Source: Formicarius rufipectus (taxonomy: Eukaryota; Chordata; Aves; Passeriformes; Formicariidae). From it: a stretch of DNA of 64,000 nucleotides. The DNA is taken from positions 336,562 to 400,561 of the forward strand of contig VXAU01001764.1 of the NCBI GenBank assembly GCA_013399695.1, written 5' to 3'. A model generated the notes under the pieces. The model was not told the origin of the DNA, did no database searches, and saw only the letters and a list, made by a program, of their open reading frames with translations. The first letter of the stretch is position 1, and every line of letters starts with the position of its first letter. A program made the translations under genes and the position numbers. This document shows, one piece after another, positions 25,346 through 36,527 of this stretch.

Positions 25346-26370
25346 AAAGTATCTGCCTCTTAAAGCCTGGTGAGTGTCGTGCAGGGAGGAAGCACAGTCA
25401 CAGTGCTTTGGGAAGTGGGGTGGCCAGGGCAGGGTCAGATGTTCCTGTGGCAGCTGGAAGTGCCTTCCAAGGAGAGCACTGGGCTTGCTGAAGGAGAATT
25501 GCTGCACATCCAAAGCCCAGCCAGTCCCCAAGGACCAGCAGCAGGATGGCCAGCAGTGCCCCACAGCTCAAATAAACCTTTTTCCAGAGGTGAAGCCCAT
25601 CCTTGAAGAACAAATAAAGCCCCTGAGGTTTCATCCAGACTCAGATGTCTCTTCTGGTTGCCAAGTCAGGGCAGGTCAATTCTTGTCATTATGACCAACA
25701 TATTATTTTACTATACAGCAAATAAGACTGAACTCTCAGCAGTGTCAGTACCTCTCGTACAGCACTTCCAGCTTTGCCTCACAGACTCCAGTGTGGGGTT
25801 GACCCCGACCATCAGAAGAAGACCTAAGTCTTTCCCAGAGCCCCCTTTTCCTCCCAGTCCCACTCAGAGCATGTCCCAGTGGCAGGGAGATCCCCTGATC
25901 CCCTCTGCAGCACAGGGAGAGGGGGCCCAGAGAAGCCCTTCCTGGGGCTCACCCAGCTGGAGTTGCTGTTGTGTTTCTTCTCCTTCAAAGACCCTCACTT
26001 TGATCTGGAGAGGCAGAAAAAGCTCCTCAGAGCCAAAACCCCCAGGTGTGAGCTCCTGGCTGAAGGGGATGGGGCACCCTGGGGATGTGGAGCAGCAGCA
26101 TCACCCCGTGCCAGGCGTGGGGGGACCTGGGGAACGGAGTCACAGCTGCAGCAGCCACGGCTGGACTGACCCTTGGCTGCCAAGCAGAGACTATTCCTGC
26201 TGCAGGAGTGTGTGGGGACTGTGTTTCCAGGCAGTGGCTGGATCAGCATGGGAGGAAAAGCCTGCCTGCCATGCTTGGAGACCAAGTTTTGGTGGCTTCA
26301 AAGCACAGACACACACGGCTGAGTTCCCGCAGCAGCTTTATTCGGTGTTTTTCCCTCCTCTGTCTTTCAG

Positions 26371-26439
26371 GGATCTAAACTACAACGAGCTGCTGGAATT
26401 CCCTGGGGCTATCAGGACACTGGGCCGACTGCAGGAGCT
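26371..26439 (+). CDS. LGR6: LGR6 exon 7: one short LRR
   Basis: A 69-nt exon encoding DLNYNELLEFPGAIRT, then LGRLQEL, a 23-residue LRR without the usual extra residue before the hydrophobic turn. The NYN.L.EFP.AI core is characteristic of LGR4-6. The acceptor is TGTCTTTCAG and the donor CT|GTGAGA. Phase is as in the neighbouring LRR exons. Confidence 0.96.
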
Positions 26440-27751
26440 GTGAGATTTTCTATTTATTCCTTTTCAAACCCATTCCCTGATGGAGGGTGACCCACAAAGC
26501 TTGGTGTGTGCCCCGAGGGCAGCGCTGGGTCCGAGCCCTCTCCACCACGCACACCAAGGCAGCTCCTCCCCTCGGTTCCCACCAGCTGTGGTCACATCCC
26601 CATCAGCCTCCACACCAAGGAGGGGAGTGGGACACCCCCAGGTTCCTCCTGCAGTTCTTCACTCTCTGTGGCATCTGAGGGACTCAAATTCCATCTGTTC
26701 TCTGGCCAAGCCTGATGTCCATTCACCAGTTTGGAACCACAGACTGGAGTTATCCGTGTCGTTGGGAGGCCTCTGATGTGCAGAAACTGCTTTTTCTCCC
26801 TTAGGATGAATTTTTAATGGGGAACTACAAAGGTTTATGACCTTTTAGTGGGTAACTCTCCCTCCTCTAAGTGGTCACAATGAAGAAAACATCCCACTTA
26901 TCACCCATGAAGGTGGAAGCCCCGGGGTGGGGTCAAGTGGAATTGCTGTGGGTCCACGTTCCTCGGGCTGGGGTGGCACCAAAGCAGCTGCTCTCCTGTT
27001 CCTGGGAGCCTTGGAGTTCAAATCCCATCCTGCCTTTTTCTTTACTGCAAGAATTCCCACAAGATTTCTCTGGTCAGCCCAGATACCATCATTAGTCTCA
27101 CCTTCAAAGTGAGAATAAGACCTTTAATCTATTTTGAGGTAGCTTCCAAAGTGGACATCACTAGAGAAGAGGCAAAATTCAAACAGCTAATCACCTGTTC
27201 TGACTCCTCTGGGATTAAACAAGCTGGGCATCACCCTGAGCCTGGTCTTAGTCCTGGCCACAGGAACCTGTGGCTGCCTCTGGTGTGCAGGAGGTCAGAC
27301 TGTGCCCACAGAGCTCTCCTCTGCTCCAAAAGTTTGTTGAGAGCAATTTTCTCAAGCTTAACCAAAACCAACCCAGTTGGAGCTCCAAATCCCTTGAATT
27401 CCTGCTGCACCCTGGTTGGCAGCTGAGGGGGACCACCCATAAAAATCACCATTCCTTGGGGGGGCAGAAAACGTTGAGTTTGGTTTTCTTCTGTTTCCTG
27501 ACCTTCAAGGGCTGAACCTGAAGTCCTTGTGTCCTTGGTGGGTCACAGATGGAGCACCCAACTCTAGGCAGAGTCAGTGCAGCAGAGTGAGGGCTCTGTC
27601 CTGCCAGCCCACAGACCCTGCTCACCTGCTGGGACAGAACCCACACCTCCTTTTTTTAGCTGTGTTTTTGAAGCCCCTCTGGCTTTAAAAGTGTTGCGGG
27701 AAGAAGGTTAATTTCAGTCAATCATATCCAAATATTTGTTTTTCCCAACAG
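26440..27751 (+). other. LGR6: LGR6 intron 7
   Basis: A 1,312-bp GTGAGA-CAACAG intron. I see no repeat family and no RNA gene in it. Confidence 0.85.
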
Positions 27752-27823
27752 CGGTTTTCATAACAACAACATCAAAGCTATCCCAGAGAACGCCTTTGTT
27801 GGGAATCCCCTCCTCCAAACAAT
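27752..27823 (+). CDS. LGR6: LGR6 exon 8: one LRR
   Basis: A 72-nt exon encoding GFHNNNIKAIPENAFVG, then NPLLQT, with the last two bases AT starting an Ile codon finished by exon 9. The acceptor TTTCCCAACAG lacks a C before AG but has a good pyrimidine tract. The donor is AT|GTAAGA. Human LGR6 has the nearly identical core GFHNNNIKAIPEKAFMG. Confidence 0.97.
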
Positions 27824-29597
27824 GTAAGAAAGTTAAATTATGTTCCCTGCATCTTTATACTGCCCAGAAAGGGGCATTTCCTGATGCCTTTGGTTGGGAT
27901 TTCTGGCGATGCTGTTTGTTCTCCATGGGGCAGAGCAAACTCAGTGAGCTCCCTCTCAGCTCTGCCCCAGGTTTGTGCTGTGGGTTGTCCTTTCCCTGCA
28001 CCTCAATTTGCTGCAGCACACTGTGGTGGTTTTCACCCCGTGCCCACCCAAACCTCCAGGCCCCTCCTGTCCCAGAGGGAAAGGAAAAAGAGAAAAGGGG
28101 AAAAAAAAACAGCTGAAAGAGAATGGCAAAGCAAACTCAGTGGCTAAATACTTCAATTTATTACTAACAAGAGAAGAACTAAAAGTAATAAAACTGAAAG
28201 TAAGAGATAAATCAGTCTTAAGAACACCTTTCTGCTCCCACTCCTCCCTCTTCCCAGCAGTTGGAGGGAGCAGGGAATGGGGGTTTGCAGTTGTTGGTTC
28301 TGCCATTGCTCTTGTCCTGGGGGTCACCCCATGGGCTGCAGGGGGGTCTGTGCACCCCGAGGGATCTCCAGGGGCTGCAGGGGGGGCACAGCTTTGAATC
28401 CTTCCACCCCTGCTCCTTTGGGGTCCCTCCTGCTCCTGCTCCCACCTTGGTCTCTGTGTTGTTTTCCCACAGCTGGAATTTCCAACTGCCCCACACTCCT
28501 AAATTCTTAACTATGTTCTCCCAGAGCTGTGACTGTGATTCTTAATTGGCTCAGCTTTGGCCACCAGCAGGAGGTCCCTCCTGGCCCTGGCTGTCCTTGG
28601 CTCCACAGGACAGGGGGAGCTTCTGGCAGCTTCTGACAGAGACCATCCTGGATAGCCCCCCCTTCCACCAAAATCCAGCCACAGAAACCTCTGACACACA
28701 GACTGAGAGCAATGGAGGAACAAAATAGAGGTGCTCTTCATGGACACCTTCTAAGCCCTGCTGGACATCTGCTGGTGTTTATTCCTTGTGTTCAGAAAAG
28801 CTGCTGGCCAGCTGTGGAAGGAACTCCGTGTGTCAGGGAGCTGGGCCACCAGCTGATTGTGTGTCTGCCCCGGGCTCGTGGACACGAAGTGCTGCAGGCA
28901 GACACACCCAGTTGCCAGCTTGTTTCCCTGGGCAGCAATTTTTGGATAGTTCTTCTCTGCACCACATGGATATGAGAAATGGTGGCAAGTTACAGAAGCT
29001 CTGCTTGTCCAGTCTGGACTTAAGTTATAGAAATACCAACATCTGGACAGCTGTGGTGACACTGGGAGAAAACACTCGCTGCTCCAGTCCCAAAGAACCA
29101 GCCTCATCCCCACCTCCCTTGGGCACATCCCTGGGGGGACAATGGGGGCACATGTGTCCAGAACATTCATCTCTCCACTGGATCTGCCCATCTAAAGTCT
29201 TTCTCAGTCATTGGATGGAATTGCTTTTTGTAGGAGGTGTCTCCACTCCTCTAGAAGCTTTTTGTGTCCTCGAAGAGCTCAATTCTCTCCAGAGATGGAG
29301 GCAAGTAGGGAAGATGCTGGTGCTCTGGATATGTGAGGTCAGAAGAGGTGTCCTCCAGGTGTTTCCCAGCAGGGTTGAAGGAGGGCTTTGCATCCTTTTA
29401 GCCTGCCTGGTTCAGCAGGGCCCATTCAGACCTCAACTGTACCCCTGTCCAGCCAAAACAGGCCAGTGGGAGAGCCTGGGGTGATGTGGGAACCAGGACA
29501 GCCACCATCTCCTGCATGGCTTACTGCTGGTGGCTTTGAGGCTCTTTACCTGTAACAGCATCTTCAGACTCTGACCAGTTCCTCTTTCCCTTTGCAG
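27824..29597 (+). other. LGR6: LGR6 intron 8
   Basis: A 1,774-bp GTAAGA-TGCAG intron. A 675-bp solo LTR (28022-28696) fills over a third of it. The remainder shows nothing recognisable. Confidence 0.85.
28022..28696. mobile_element. solo LTR, short form (family copy 1)
   Basis: It starts TGTGGTGGTTTTCACCC and ends ACAGAAACCTCTGACA. It shares the body with copies at 31113, 45755 and 55171: a GGGAAAGGAAAAAGAG purine stretch, TTTATTACTAACAAG, GGGATCTCCAGGGGCTGCAG and CCACCAGCAGGAGGTCCCTCC. Flanks cacac and cacag are a possible 5-bp target duplication with one mismatch. The sense strand is unsure because AATAAA can be read on both strands. Confidence 0.7.
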
Positions 29598-29669
29598 CCA
29601 CTTTTATGACAATCCCATCCAGTTTGTTGGACAGTCTGCTTTCCAGTACTTGCCCAAGCTCCACACTCT
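29598..29669 (+). CDS. LGR6: LGR6 exon 9: one LRR
   Basis: A 72-nt exon encoding HFYDNPIQFVGQSAFQYL, then PKLHTL. The first C completes Ile from exon 8. The acceptor is CCCTTTGCAG and the donor CT|GTAAGT. The motif HFYDNPIQFVG is almost invariant in LGR4-6 proteins, with DNP of the LRR asparagine ladder. Confidence 0.97.
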
Positions 29670-30692
29670 GTAAGTTCACCAAGCACCTCCTCAAAGATGC
29701 AACACATCCCAGCTCCAACCCTGTTGGACTGGGCACCTCTGTGGGCACCTCTCCTCCCTTCCTCTTTTCAAGAGCCCCTATGCCAAGAGAGGACCATGAA
29801 GCCACCCTGTAGGCCAGCCCCAGCCCTAGATCCAAGGAGTAAACACTCCAGAGATTTTCTGCTGAGGAAGAATAAATTTGAAAAGGGTTATTTTGGAAGC
29901 AGACACTTAATTCCTCCTGCCCACCGAGCTGACAGGCCCTGGAGCCTTCCAGGATCTCCACAGCTGCCTCAGGACCAGCAAAGACCTAACACAAGTGCCA
30001 CCACTTTTTCTACTGCTGCGTAGTTGCCCAAAGAGAGGGACACTGAAGGCATCTGCCTTCCTCCACAGGATGGAGAAGAGGAGGAACACATGTCCCAACA
30101 CCATGGCAAAAATAATATTGCTGGGCATCCAGCAGTGACAGAGCTTCCTTCACATGTTTGGCCCTGAGCCTGGTCCAGGGACACCACCTGGACTGAAACA
30201 GCTGCTCCACGTTGGCTTTTCAGCCAACCTTTTGTGGCCCAGCACTCAATCCTGAGGCAGAGGCAACCTCAAAATCTCTATTTATGAGCCTCACCCAGCC
30301 TCTCACTGCAGGAACACACACTCAGGCAAATAAACTCAACCATTCCAATAGCCCTGCATTCTTGAGCTCCAAATGCACAGACCCAGGGAGGCTTGGGTGG
30401 GATGCCCTGCTTACATTCCCCATGGTAATTGTTTGAGGGGGGTTTTCTTATTTAATTTGGGTATAGATGGTGCCAAGAATGTCAGTGGCTGGGAGGGGCT
30501 CTGGGCTTGCCAAGCCTCCCTGCACAGAAGTGCCCAGCTCCCTGTCACAGGCTGGCAGAGACGCTCCTGGTCCGAGCATCACCACCCGCCGTGAGGAGGC
30601 AGGGCTGCCACCACCGCTGGTGGGGTTGGGACCTCGGGGACCTCCAGGTCCTCTGCCCACCTCCAGCTCACTCCACCCCCGTGTCCCTGCAG
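29670..30692 (+). other. LGR6: LGR6 intron 9
   Basis: A 1,023-bp GTAAGT-TGCAG intron with no recognisable repeat or other feature. Confidence 0.85.
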
Positions 30693-30761
30693 GTCACTCA
30701 ACGGCGCGACGGACATCAGGGAATTCCCGGACCTCGAAGGCACCACCAGCCTCGAAGTGCT
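30693..30761 (+). CDS. LGR6: LGR6 exon 10: one LRR
   Basis: A 69-nt exon encoding SLNGATDIREFPDLEG, then TTSLEVL. NGATDIREFPDL marks the structural break near the middle of the LGR4-6 solenoid, where the LRR consensus is irregular. The acceptor is CCCTGCAG and the donor CT|GTGAGT. The exon is more CpG-rich than its flanks (GGCGCGACG). Confidence 0.96.
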
Positions 30762-32654
30762 GTGAGTGGCCCCTCCATCCCTCCCTCCCTTTTCCCCTGC
30801 TGGCTCTGCTCTTCCTCCTGCCAGGCTGTGTCAGTGAGGACAACCTTGCCCACGCTCTGCACTGTCCCCTGGGCACTCACCCTTCTGCTTCGTTTCACCC
30901 CTGTGGCTCCTGAACGTGGCTTTCCTCCCTGTGAGTTGCTCTCTCGGTTCCCTCGAGTGTGCTCTGAGCTTTTTGTTTGGTTTTTGTTTCCCTTCCTTCC
31001 CTCCTGCACCTGTGAAGGGATGAACCTCTGAGTTCTTCAGCGTGGGCTGCTGAGACCCAGTGGGTCAGCCCATCCTGGGACCAGCAGCACAGGGCAGTGC
31101 AGGGAACATCTGTGTGGTGGGTTTCACCCAAACCTCCAGGCCCCTCTTTCCCAGAGGGAAAGGAAAAGGAGAAAAGGCAAAAAAAACTAGTTGAAAGATA
31201 ATGGCAAAACAAACTCAAGAGTAGCTAAATACTTAAAGTTATTACTAACAAGATGAGAACTAAAACTAAAGGTAATAAAACTAAAAAGTAAGAAACAAAT
31301 CAGTCTTAAGAACATCCCACTCCTCCCTCCCTCCAGCAGTTCCAGGGAGCAGGGAATGGGGGTTTGCAGGTGGGTGTTGTTGCTGCCATTGCTCTTGTCC
31401 TGGGGGTCACTCCATGGGGGGCAGTCGGGTCTCTGCCCCCCGATGGGCTCCGTGGGCTGCAGGGGGACAACCTGCTCCCCCACGGTCCTGCCCACGGGCT
31501 GCAGGGGGGCCACAGCTCTGAGTCCTTCCCCTGCTCCCCTGGGGTCCCTCCCACGGGGGACAGTCCTCGACAGACTCTCCAACGTGAGTCCACCCCCGGG
31601 CAACACTTCTGCTGGGGGAAAAACCTGCTCCAGGTGGGGCTCCTTCTCCAGGAGTCATGGCCACGAGTCTCTTCCAGGATCTCGCTCCATCCTGGGCCTC
31701 CCACGGGGCAACAGCTCCTTCCTGCATCCACCTGCTCCTCCAGGGGCTGCAGGGGGGTCTGTGCACCCCGAGGGATCTCCAGGGGCTGCAGGGAGAGGGA
31801 GGGGGAATAGCTTTCAGTCCTTCCTCACCCCCTGCTCCAGTGTGGGGTCCCTCCTTCACCTCCTCCTGCTCCCACCTTGGTCTCTGCCTTGTTCTCTCAT
31901 GGCTGGAATTTCCAACTGCCCCACACTCCTAATTCTTCACTCTGTTCTCCCAGAGCTGTGACTGTGATTCTTAATTGTCTCAACTCTGGCCACCAGCAGG
32001 AGGTCCCTCCTGGCCCTGGCTGTCCTTGGCTCCACAGGACAGGGGGAACTTCTGGCAGCTTCTACCAGAAACCATCCTGGAAATCTCCCGTTCTACTAAA
32101 ATCCAGCTACAGAAACCCATGACAATCTGCCACCCAGGCTGGGAGTCCTGCAGCTGTTCTGGTCCCCTCCTCACCCCACCAGACCCTGGAGAGCAGGGCC
32201 TTGGAGGACACACTGTCTCTGGCCACATGAGTCTCCTCCCGAGGGCACTGGTCCCCATGCTGTGTCCAAACTGGGAGAAGTCCAGCTCAGAGTGTGATCT
32301 GGCTGTGCCCTGTCCTGGGGACACAGGGACACCCCACCTGTCCCCTAGACACAGGTTCCTGAGGCAGTTCACCAGTCTGGGCAATGGGGAACTGGGTTGG
32401 CAGAGGGTGCCACAGAGGGCACTGCCACCTGCCCTCAGCATGTCCAAGGACAGTTGTTGATTCAGCCCCCAGAACTCCTTAGAGGCACATCCACCTTTGC
32501 CAGGTCCAGCAGCTGGGCCTGTTTCCAAAACTGCCAGCCAGGTTTTTATCCCCTCCAGACCCGTAGATATTGTCTCTGGTAACTGGGCTTGTGGGTCACA
32601 GAGTTTGTATGCTGGCTCTCAGCAAGACTTCTTCTCTCTTCTCCATCCCTCTAG
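30762..32654 (+). other. LGR6: LGR6 intron 10
   Basis: A 1,893-bp GTGAGT-TCTAG intron. More than half is a 1,012-bp solo LTR (31113-32124). The rest shows nothing recognisable. Confidence 0.85.
31113..32124. mobile_element. solo LTR, long form (family copy 2), with intact target duplication
   Basis: It runs from TGTGGTGGGTTTCACCC to AGAAACCCATGACA (1,012 bp) and is flanked by the perfect 5-bp direct repeat ATCTG (31108-31112 and 32125-32129). The duplication fixes the element's ends and shows it is a complete solo LTR. It is nearly the same length and sequence as the copy at 55171-56183. It has about 340 bp more internal sequence than the short forms. Confidence 0.85.
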
Positions 32655-32726
32655 GACCTTGACCCGAGCAGGCATCCACCTCCTCCCCAGAGGGATGTGC
32701 CAGCAGCTGCCCAGCCTCCGAATCCT
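32655..32726 (+). CDS. LGR6: LGR6 exon 11: one LRR
   Basis: A 72-nt exon encoding TLTRAGIHLLPRGMCQQ, then LPSLRIL. The TLTRAGI core and the conserved MCQ.LP turn, with its Cys, identify the LRR that follows the irregular NGA repeat in LGRs. The acceptor CATCCCTCTAG uses TAG. The donor is CT|GTGAGT. Confidence 0.97.
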
Positions 32727-34269
32727 GTGAGTGACCTGTGTCTCTGTCCTGCCTGCTCCCCAGAGAAATGCCATGAGGAACTGGCCTAGCTCAGGGAGAG
32801 GACCAGCTGTGGAAAACCATCCTGTGGTTCTTGTTCCCATTCCCTTTTCCATGCAGAAATCACCACTTTCTTAGGCACTGCCTGGAGCTCTTCCTTGTTC
32901 TTGAACGTGCTGCTTCACCCCAGTGAGATGCTCTGGTCTCAGGGCTGCCATCAGTCACATCACCAGTGGGAACCACCTGCCCCATGCAAGGAGGGCACAG
33001 AGGGTGCAAAGGGAGGTGGGTGAGAAAGGCCACAGCATTTCAGAGCTCCTAGCCCCCAAAACCCCGGGGGGAAATCACATTCCCACCAACCTCTGCCCCA
33101 GCACTGACTTTATCGTGTTGCAGTTGGAGCTCCAGCACAAAAAACTGAGGGAAGGATCCTGTTCACATCCAAGGAGGGATCAGGTCTGACCTGGTGGAGA
33201 CCTGTGAGGCCACAAGGCCATATCTCCTCACATGAGTTCAGGGTTTTTGCTCAGAGTCTCTACGTGTCCTTGGCTCTGCCTGCTCAGCAAGGGGCACTGC
33301 ATGATGCTGAGAGGGGGGAATTCTTCCTGCTTTAACCTGGTAAATGATGGAACAACATCTCAGAAAGACTCCTGCATCATCCCAGGAATCACAGCCCTGG
33401 TTCCCGAGATCCCCAACTTTGTCTGCAGTCAAAGACATCCTCAGGAAATGAGTCATGAGCCAGATTTATACAAGTTTGCAGCCTTAGGGCAACAGGAGGC
33501 TTGCCTTTCATGGGTCTTTATACAAGCAAGCTGAAAAAGAAAAACGTTTGTTCCAGGAAAGTGACAGGAGTGAATTCTTGATCACAGAAATTGAGGACAA
33601 GAGTAAAACATAAAAATACAAGAACACAATTTGTAACTTAGGAGGTTACAGCCTTTCTGCTCCAGCTGTCCTGGTAGGGAAGATCTCTCATCTTTAGACA
33701 TGTGGACCAATCCAATGGACAACTTGCCACAAAAGCACAGTCTCTGGACTGGCTCAGGCTGTTTAGCCCCAAACCTCTGTTTGTACTTGGAAGTTGTCAG
33801 GCTGAACCCTCCCAGCAGAGCCTGTTCCCTGTGCCTGAGCTTCACCGGGACACCCCACCTTGTTCCTCCTCCCTGACAACTTCCAGGTGTTACTTGCATT
33901 GCTTTCAGAGTTTGGAGAGGGAGCATGTGGGCCAATATTTGTACATGTCTGCACCTCTCTTGCCTTTGAAATGAGGGCCTCCTGTGCCCACAGAGCCAGG
34001 GCTGCTCTGCCAGCCCCGATATTGGCACGACGACTGTGACACAGCTGGCCACAGATGGCACAGCTGGTGCTGCATTTCTGCCCTCCAACCACAGTGTATG
34101 TTCTCTGCAGGGATCCTGCCTGGGGGATCCTGCCTGGGGGCTGTAGGAGCCACTGGGGGCACGGGGTGGGCACTGGACCCAGCACACCCAGGCAGGGCAC
34201 CCTTTGCTGTCCACCCAACACCATCCACTGCTGTCGTCCAGAGCTCCTGCCCAGGGCACACGTTTCAGA

Positions 34270-34410
34270 GACTCATGGACTATCCTGAGCCAAAGGAACC
34301 CACAAGGATCATGGAGTCCACCTCCTGGCCCTGCACAGGACACCCCAACCATCCCACCATGTGCCTGAGAGCATTGTCCGAATGCTCCTGGAGCTCTGGA
34401 AGATTAGTCT
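34270..34410 (-). mobile_element. CR1 LINE 3' remnant
   Basis: The + strand reads CATGGACTATCCTGAGCCAA, then CCTGGCCCTGCACAGGACACC and GTGCCTGAGAGCATTGTCC. This matches the antisense CR1 3' end seen more completely at 62999. It is heavily truncated. Confidence 0.7.
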
Positions 34411-35582
34411 TTCTTCTCAGGCAGACACAGGTGAAACTCCTCTGAGCAGGAGTTGGTGCCATCAGGACCTTCATCCTGGGATGTCCCCAACAGAGCCCCG
34501 GGGACTGAAGCTGCTCTGCTTATAAATACTGGGCTGCATCTTGTTACCCTCACTCTGGTGGAACCAGAAATAACTCCTGGGGCTGGTTCTCCCCCCATGG
34601 CCCTGTCAAGCCTAATGTATTGACACAGGGACCAGGGAAAAGTGACTGATGCTCTTTCTTCATACTGAGCAAAGCCTCCAGAGCCAAGCACAAATCTTTT
34701 GTTTGCTTTTCCCTCCCTCCTCCTCTCCACCATGGAAAACTGGTGGTGAGGGGGTTGGCAAGAAAAATAAAAAATAATTGAAATATTTTAGCAGCAACCT
34801 ATTGGCAGAAAGATGGAAACCAAGTTTGGAAAGTCGGCAGAGAAGCCACATACAAAACTTTACCCTGGGGCAAATTTCCCTTGAACAACCACAGATCCAG
34901 TCTCTGCTGGTGGGGGAAAGAGCTGGGTTTAAACATTATTTCTTACCCAGCCTGTTTCAGCTTCAATAAATCCTCATTAATCTGTGCCAGGATGGGTTTT
35001 CCTCCAACCACCAAATCCCTCTGCTCTGGATGCTGATGTGACACTGGACCATGAACCAGTGGGAGAGGAGTTTGCTGGGAACTACTTCCAGGTGACAGCA
35101 CTTGAAAGAACAGGGACCAAGGGACCAGAAGTTCTCACTGTCTGTAATGTGCTGAACCAAATCCCTGCCAATGCCACAACCCCTGCCCCAGGCTCAGGAG
35201 AAAGCCAGGAAAGGTGGAATGGGAAGCAGGTGATAGGAACTTGGTTTTGGGTGCCAGGAGGGAGGTGAGCAGTGGGCTGGCCAAAACCTCCCCAGGTCCT
35301 GCAGGCTCAGCTCCTGTGACCTCCCAACCACAGCAGCAGGACAGGAGCTCTCGCACAAATATCTCTCTTCTTTGCCCACAAAAAGCAGGGCTGTAAGGGC
35401 AGATTGTGGCACAGATGGGTTTCACAGCTGGCTTGGGGCTGGGGAGGACAAGCCCACGCTGGCTGTACAAGAAGCTCCAATCTGGGGGGAGCTGGACTTG
35501 GGCTGGGCTGGTGGGGAAGCCACGGGGCAACCCTCACCTTGGACAGGGACAACACTCAAATCCAGTACCAGGTGTGTGCAGA

Positions 35583-35870
35583 GTGGAGATTCCCCCACCT
35601 GGGGTTGCCCAAAAGTGGAGATCCCCTCGACCTGGGGTTGCCCAAAAGTGGAGATCCCCCTCACCTGGAGTTGCCCAAAAGTGGAGATCCCCCTTACCTG
35701 GAGTTGCCCAAAAGTGGAGATCCCCCTTACCTGGAGTTGCCAGAAAGTGGAGATCCCCCTTACTTGGGGTTACTGAAAAGTGGAGATCCCCCAACCTGGG
35801 GTTGCCCAAAAGTGGAGATCCCCCAACCTGGGGTTGCCCAAAAGTGGAGATCCCCTCACCTGGGGTTGCT
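35583..35870 (+). repeat. 33-bp minisatellite upstream of exon 12
   Basis: About 8.7 copies of a 33-bp unit close to GTGGAGATCCCCCTTACCTG + GAGTTGCCCAAAA. Differences cluster at the CTTACC/CTCACC/CAACC position. Since 33 is a multiple of 3, all frames look open and repetitive. That is an artefact. Confidence 0.93.
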
Positions 35871-35998
35871 GTGCTCTGCAGCTGTGCAGAATGCAGTGAG
35901 GTCAATCCTGATCTCCAGCAGCTGCCGCTTTCCAAGGGAGGGCTGAGGAGCACTGGCTTTTGATCTCCTGACATTGCTGTGCTGTCCTTCCTCCACAG

Positions 35999-36064
35999 AG
36001 AGCTGTCACACAACCAAATCGAGGAGCTGCCCAGTTTCCACCAGTGCCAGCGGCTGGAGGAGCT
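35999..36064 (+). CDS. LGR6: LGR6 exon 12: one short LRR
   Basis: A 66-nt exon encoding [17 protein letters not shown], then RLEEL. At 22 codons it matches the shortest LRR exon of human LGR6 ([22 protein letters not shown]). The acceptor reads CTCCACAG|AG; the upstream of two close AGs gives the right phase. The donor is CT|GTGAGT. Confidence 0.97.
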
Positions 36065-36449
36065 GTGAGTACCGAGGAGCACCGTGCCCTGGGGCCAGGG
36101 GGCTGTTTGCAGGGGACAAGCAGCTCCCACACACAAAGTTCGACCTTCTCTAAGCACTGGCAGAGCTGGGCATTCTAACTCACTGCTTGGGCTCCCAAGA
36201 GTGCCACTCTTTGCCCCTGTTCCAAACAGAGAATCAAAATGTGTTCCCTGATCCACTGGCGTCCTTTGAGAGGTCCCAGCCCAGCAGGGAGGAGTGGGAT
36301 GTGACAGCACAGAAGTCACTTCACCAGCTCCAGTCCCACTGTCAGCTAATCAAGGATGGGGTTTATTTCTGCCATAAATGTCTTCTGCTTCAAGGAGGGG
36401 TCCCATGAGGTGGGCACAAAGCAGGTCCTGCCCACACTGCCCAGGGCCA

Positions 36450-36516
36450 NNNNNNNNNNNNNNNNNNNNNNNNNNNNNNNNNNNNNNNNNNNNNNNNNNN
36501 NNNNNNNNNNNNNNNN
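36450..36516. other. assembly gap (67 N)
   Basis: A run of N immediately before a GGAA-rich array, a typical place for assembly to break. The listed size may not be the real one. Confidence 0.98.
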
Positions 36517-36527
36517 TCCTTGGAGAA

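Larger units (their letters stand above)
14685..26370 (+). other. LGR6: LGR6 intron 6
   Basis: An 11,686-bp intron, the longest complete one here, GTGAGT to TTTCAG. It holds a CR1 fragment (15305-15556), a run of about 27-bp units rich in AGCCAAAACT (17404-17490), a 12-bp array (18866-18929), an 18-bp minisatellite (22391-22680), three 20-bp units (23816-23880) and an AT-rich island with TAATTA motifs (25220-25345). Several long open frames on both strands at 15600-16830 have no recognisable domain and follow GC-rich composition. Confidence 0.85.
32727..35998 (+). other. LGR6: LGR6 intron 11
   Basis: A 3,272-bp GTGAGT-CACAG intron. It holds a short CR1 remnant (34270-34410) and a 33-bp minisatellite (35583-35870) that ends 128 bp before exon 12. 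Nothing else was recognised. Confidence 0.85.

Noticed and set aside
35404..36319. Open frames with 11-residue repeats upstream of exon 12
   Set aside because: Produced by the 33-bp minisatellite, on both strands and in several frames.
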